From Larix sibirica (taxonomy: Eukaryota; Streptophyta; Pinopsida; Pinales; Pinaceae), in the NCBI GenBank assembly GCA_004151065.3, contig NWUY0300028834.1:1-20465 (forward strand): a DNA stretch of 20,465 nucleotides, given 5' to 3'. This document shows positions 18,126-20,465 of the stretch, piece after piece. The position numbers and the translations under genes were made by a program. The notes under the pieces are model-generated. The model worked only from the letters and a program-made list of their open reading frames with translations, was not told where the DNA came from and made no database searches. Every line of letters starts with the position of its first letter. Within the stretch, counting starts at the first letter, position 1.

Positions 18126-19517
18126 ACTATTGAACCCTTATTTTGATATATTTTACAGTTCCAAATAAACACTTTTTCCCATATAACATCTTCATCTTCA
18201 CCCCTTTCACAAACTATATTACACATTTACCCATTTTGAGAGTTTTACACTCTTAAAAGATTCATCAGATCTTAAATTGATGTTTCCGACCATTTCCCAA
18301 TGTTTTGATGAATATTTAGAATAGAATTTGTTATTTCCTTAGGTATTACCAGAAATTGCAACATTCTTGTTCAAGTTCTAGAATTTGGTAACATCTCATT
18401 GGTTTGCATATGTGGCTCATTCCAGGAAAATTGTTGCCACATGGATTTTCTTCAAAGAGTATTGATATGGTTTGGAAGCTATCAAGAAAACACCGACTTC
18501 ATCTCAAATATCATGAGCTCCTGGTCAAAGTTGTAGCCAACGCTAGTTAGAACAAAAGGGTCCATGCATGATAATCATACATGAAAGGGAATTTCATGCT
18601 CCACGTCATGAAATTCATATGAGATAAAACCGATAGTCAATCCTTGATCATCGTAGAAAGTGGTCTAGAGATGGTGTATACATCCTTTGTCTCAAATAAT
18701 GAAGTAATGGTTAATGATTGTTCAAAATCCAAATATCGGGGAATCTGATGTTATCTCCTATAATGTGTTTTCCTTCTCCTATAATTGTAAACAATTTTAT
18801 ATGTATACCAATTCATGTCCAGTATAAGGAGGAAAGTAAGATTAGAATTGAAATATATTCAATCATAGAATAGAAAGGAATCATGGGTGATACTCTTTAA
18901 TTTCCATTTGACCACATTGATGGTAATATAAATATACTATTGCTGAGTTCATGAGTTAACTTGTTGTAGTTTTCCTACAACACATCCCTAACCAAGAGGG
19001 ACATTTGACTTGGGTATGGACTGCATTATTTCTTAGTTAGTTTACCTTAGTCACATTTAATCTCTGCATTTATAGAATTGATTGTTATATTATTCCGTAG
19101 ATAGACATATTTTATTGCTCTGTTATTTCATAGATAGATTATGTATTTCATTCGTAGATTTAATTGCTTTCCCAAATGCTTATTTCATTTATTTGTGCTC
19201 TTACTATTTTTATTTCTTTTTATTTGTGCTCTTAAATTTTGATTGAAGTGAGTTACAAAAATTCTGTGGTGTGGTTTGGTATGCCTATACTACATGATTC
19301 TTAATCAACAGTTGTTACAATAATTTCTAAAATACACATGTGTTGTATAACTTGAATCAACAATTATAAGATTTCTGATTTTGTTTTGAATCATTGAAAT
19401 ATCATTATGAAATATTGTTATAGGAACGTCTCCTAGAATAATATAATACTGTGACTGGTTTAATGTGCAAGTATAGTTCTTGTTAACACAAGAAAATTGA
19501 CCACACACCAAGTGACA
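18126..19517. other. AT-rich tract, no gene seen
   Basis: No coherent frame in either strand. Several loosely repeated TAGATAGA and TATTTGTGCTCTTA words occur at 19090-19230. Minus frame 19305-19511 has no motif. Confidence 0.5.
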
Positions 19518-20123
19518 TGTTGTGGACCCTTATTTCCAAATAATAAACCCATTTATTCATAAAACCCCCAAAAAACCATTTAGCCTAAGTTCTAAGCCCC
19601 CTTTGGACAAACTCCACCAAAATAGGGAATCTCCCCTAAAATTGAGGTGTCCACCAAAATAGGGGGGTTTTCCCGACAGATACAAACTCCCACCTCAATT
19701 CAAAACTTACTGGCGGTAAGATTCAAAAAAGAAAAACCATAAGTGTTTTAGGGTTCCAAAACCCTAATTCACATTATATATGTAATATTTTTCCCACCAT
19801 TTTAAAGAATTCATTTGATAACCTACCATTAAAATATCTCTCACTTTGGTGCCATTTTACCATCCACCATTACTCCATTCACACAAACCTCCACCACCAA
19901 TATCCCACTCTGCAAATCCCTTTGGCTGGTTGAGCACCCTTGGCTTCTTGCTACCATTCGGGTTGATATATTGCATCTGGTTGAGTTCGGTGGCCATTCG
20001 GAGGACAAAACCATTAACGGAGGGTTGCTAGCTTCTGGGCCGCAAGTGAACATATACCCAAAGAGGTAACTCTGTAACTCCATTATTCATGAATAATATA
20101 AAAATTATTTCATCTATTTTGCA
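19518..20123 (+). repeat. possible LTR or promoter-like tract, uncertain
   Basis: It starts TGTTGTGGACCCTTATTTCC and could end TATTTTGCA (TG...CA, about 606 bp). Inside are C-rich paralogous words (CCACCAAAATAGGG at about 19615 and 19651), a TATA-like TTATATATGTAA near 19775, and a perfect 16-base palindrome at 20082-20097. These features would suit an LTR with promoter and 3' processing region, but there is no partner copy and no clear primer site after it. The short opposed frames at 19841-20083 and 19846-20031 are not supported as genes. Confidence 0.2.
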
Positions 20124-20465
20124 GGTGCATAGAAAATGAATGGAAAGAAATATGTTTATGTTTACCGAAGTAATTTCTAGTAAATAGGTGGTTTTTATGT
20201 TTTATTATCTGTTACCATACATATTTCTTAGTATTATTTCAGTTCATGTTGCTTACTCCCATAGTTTAGTTTAAATTTTACTTGTCTTTACTTCGGTTTA
20301 CCTCACATCCCTCACACACAGAGCCAGAAGAAAATTCCCCTTGCATGCTCTCTACCTCGGCTCCCTCAAGCTGGTAGATCACCCCTTTTTGTCCATTGGA
20401 ATGCAAAAGCACCACTAACACCCCCCCTAATAAATAGGACAACAGTAGGGAACTCAAAGAACCTT
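20124..20465. other. tract to window end, nothing recognised
   Basis: Pyrimidine-rich toward the end (ACACCCCCCCTAATAAATA near 20420). No frame, repeat or motif I can support; it may continue a feature lying to the right of the window. Confidence 0.4.

Noticed and set aside
20066-20125. mini-intron from GTAACTCTG to TTTTGCAG
   Set aside because: It would be about 58-60 bases, shorter than usual plant introns, and neither side shows a supported coding frame.

Overview
This looks like a stretch of nuclear DNA from a land plant with a large, repeat-rich genome. It is AT-rich and holds no bacterial-style gene arrangement. It carries remnants of two LTR retrotransposon superfamilies (Ty3/gypsy-like and Ty1/copia), two tRNA-derived SINEs with perfect target-site duplications, and long tracts without any readable gene. 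The very long (about 2 kb), heavily diverged LTRs and the style of the copia Gag/integrase would suit a gymnosperm, but that is inference from reading alone.

Layout. 1-373 (+) reads like the last two exons of a host gene whose product I do not recognise. 1467-2064 (-) has two small candidate coding segments, one with a membrane segment and one behind a good splice acceptor. About 3150-4457 (-) is a broken gene whose N-terminal readable part carries the AdoMet-binding region of a prokaryote-type amino-methyltransferase (QK...GDWVLDMFLGS). It is interrupted by a SINE (3591-3833) and perhaps by a small inverted-repeat element (3952-4183), and it is cut off upstream by an LTR.

4508-11138 (-) is one LTR retrotransposon: 3' LTR 4508-6515, interior 6516-9030 with a decayed gag but no recognisable pol, primer binding site 9017-9030, and 5' LTR 9031-11138. 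Each LTR has an internal tandem array of about 96 bp units (4 in one, 5 in the other). 11139-15222 (-) is a 3'-truncated Ty1/copia element: LTR about 14960-15222, PBS 14942-14953, gag, protease and integrase in several broken frames, and a second SINE (11766-11970) inside integrase. It ends in the integrase-RT linker, exactly at the gypsy-type LTR.

15223-20465 has no recognisable gene. It holds a 3 x 34 bp tandem repeat, a 188 bp direct duplication 422 bp apart, and a tract near 19.5-20.1 kb that may be another LTR.

History as read. The methyltransferase-like gene and the copia element are the older layers. The gypsy-like element lies between them, but its two flanks belong to different contexts and show no target-site duplication, so a rearrangement (LTR-LTR recombination or deletion) is likely. 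The SINEs, with intact duplications, arrived later than the decay of their hosts began. No intact protein-coding transposon gene remains, so nothing here should be autonomous.
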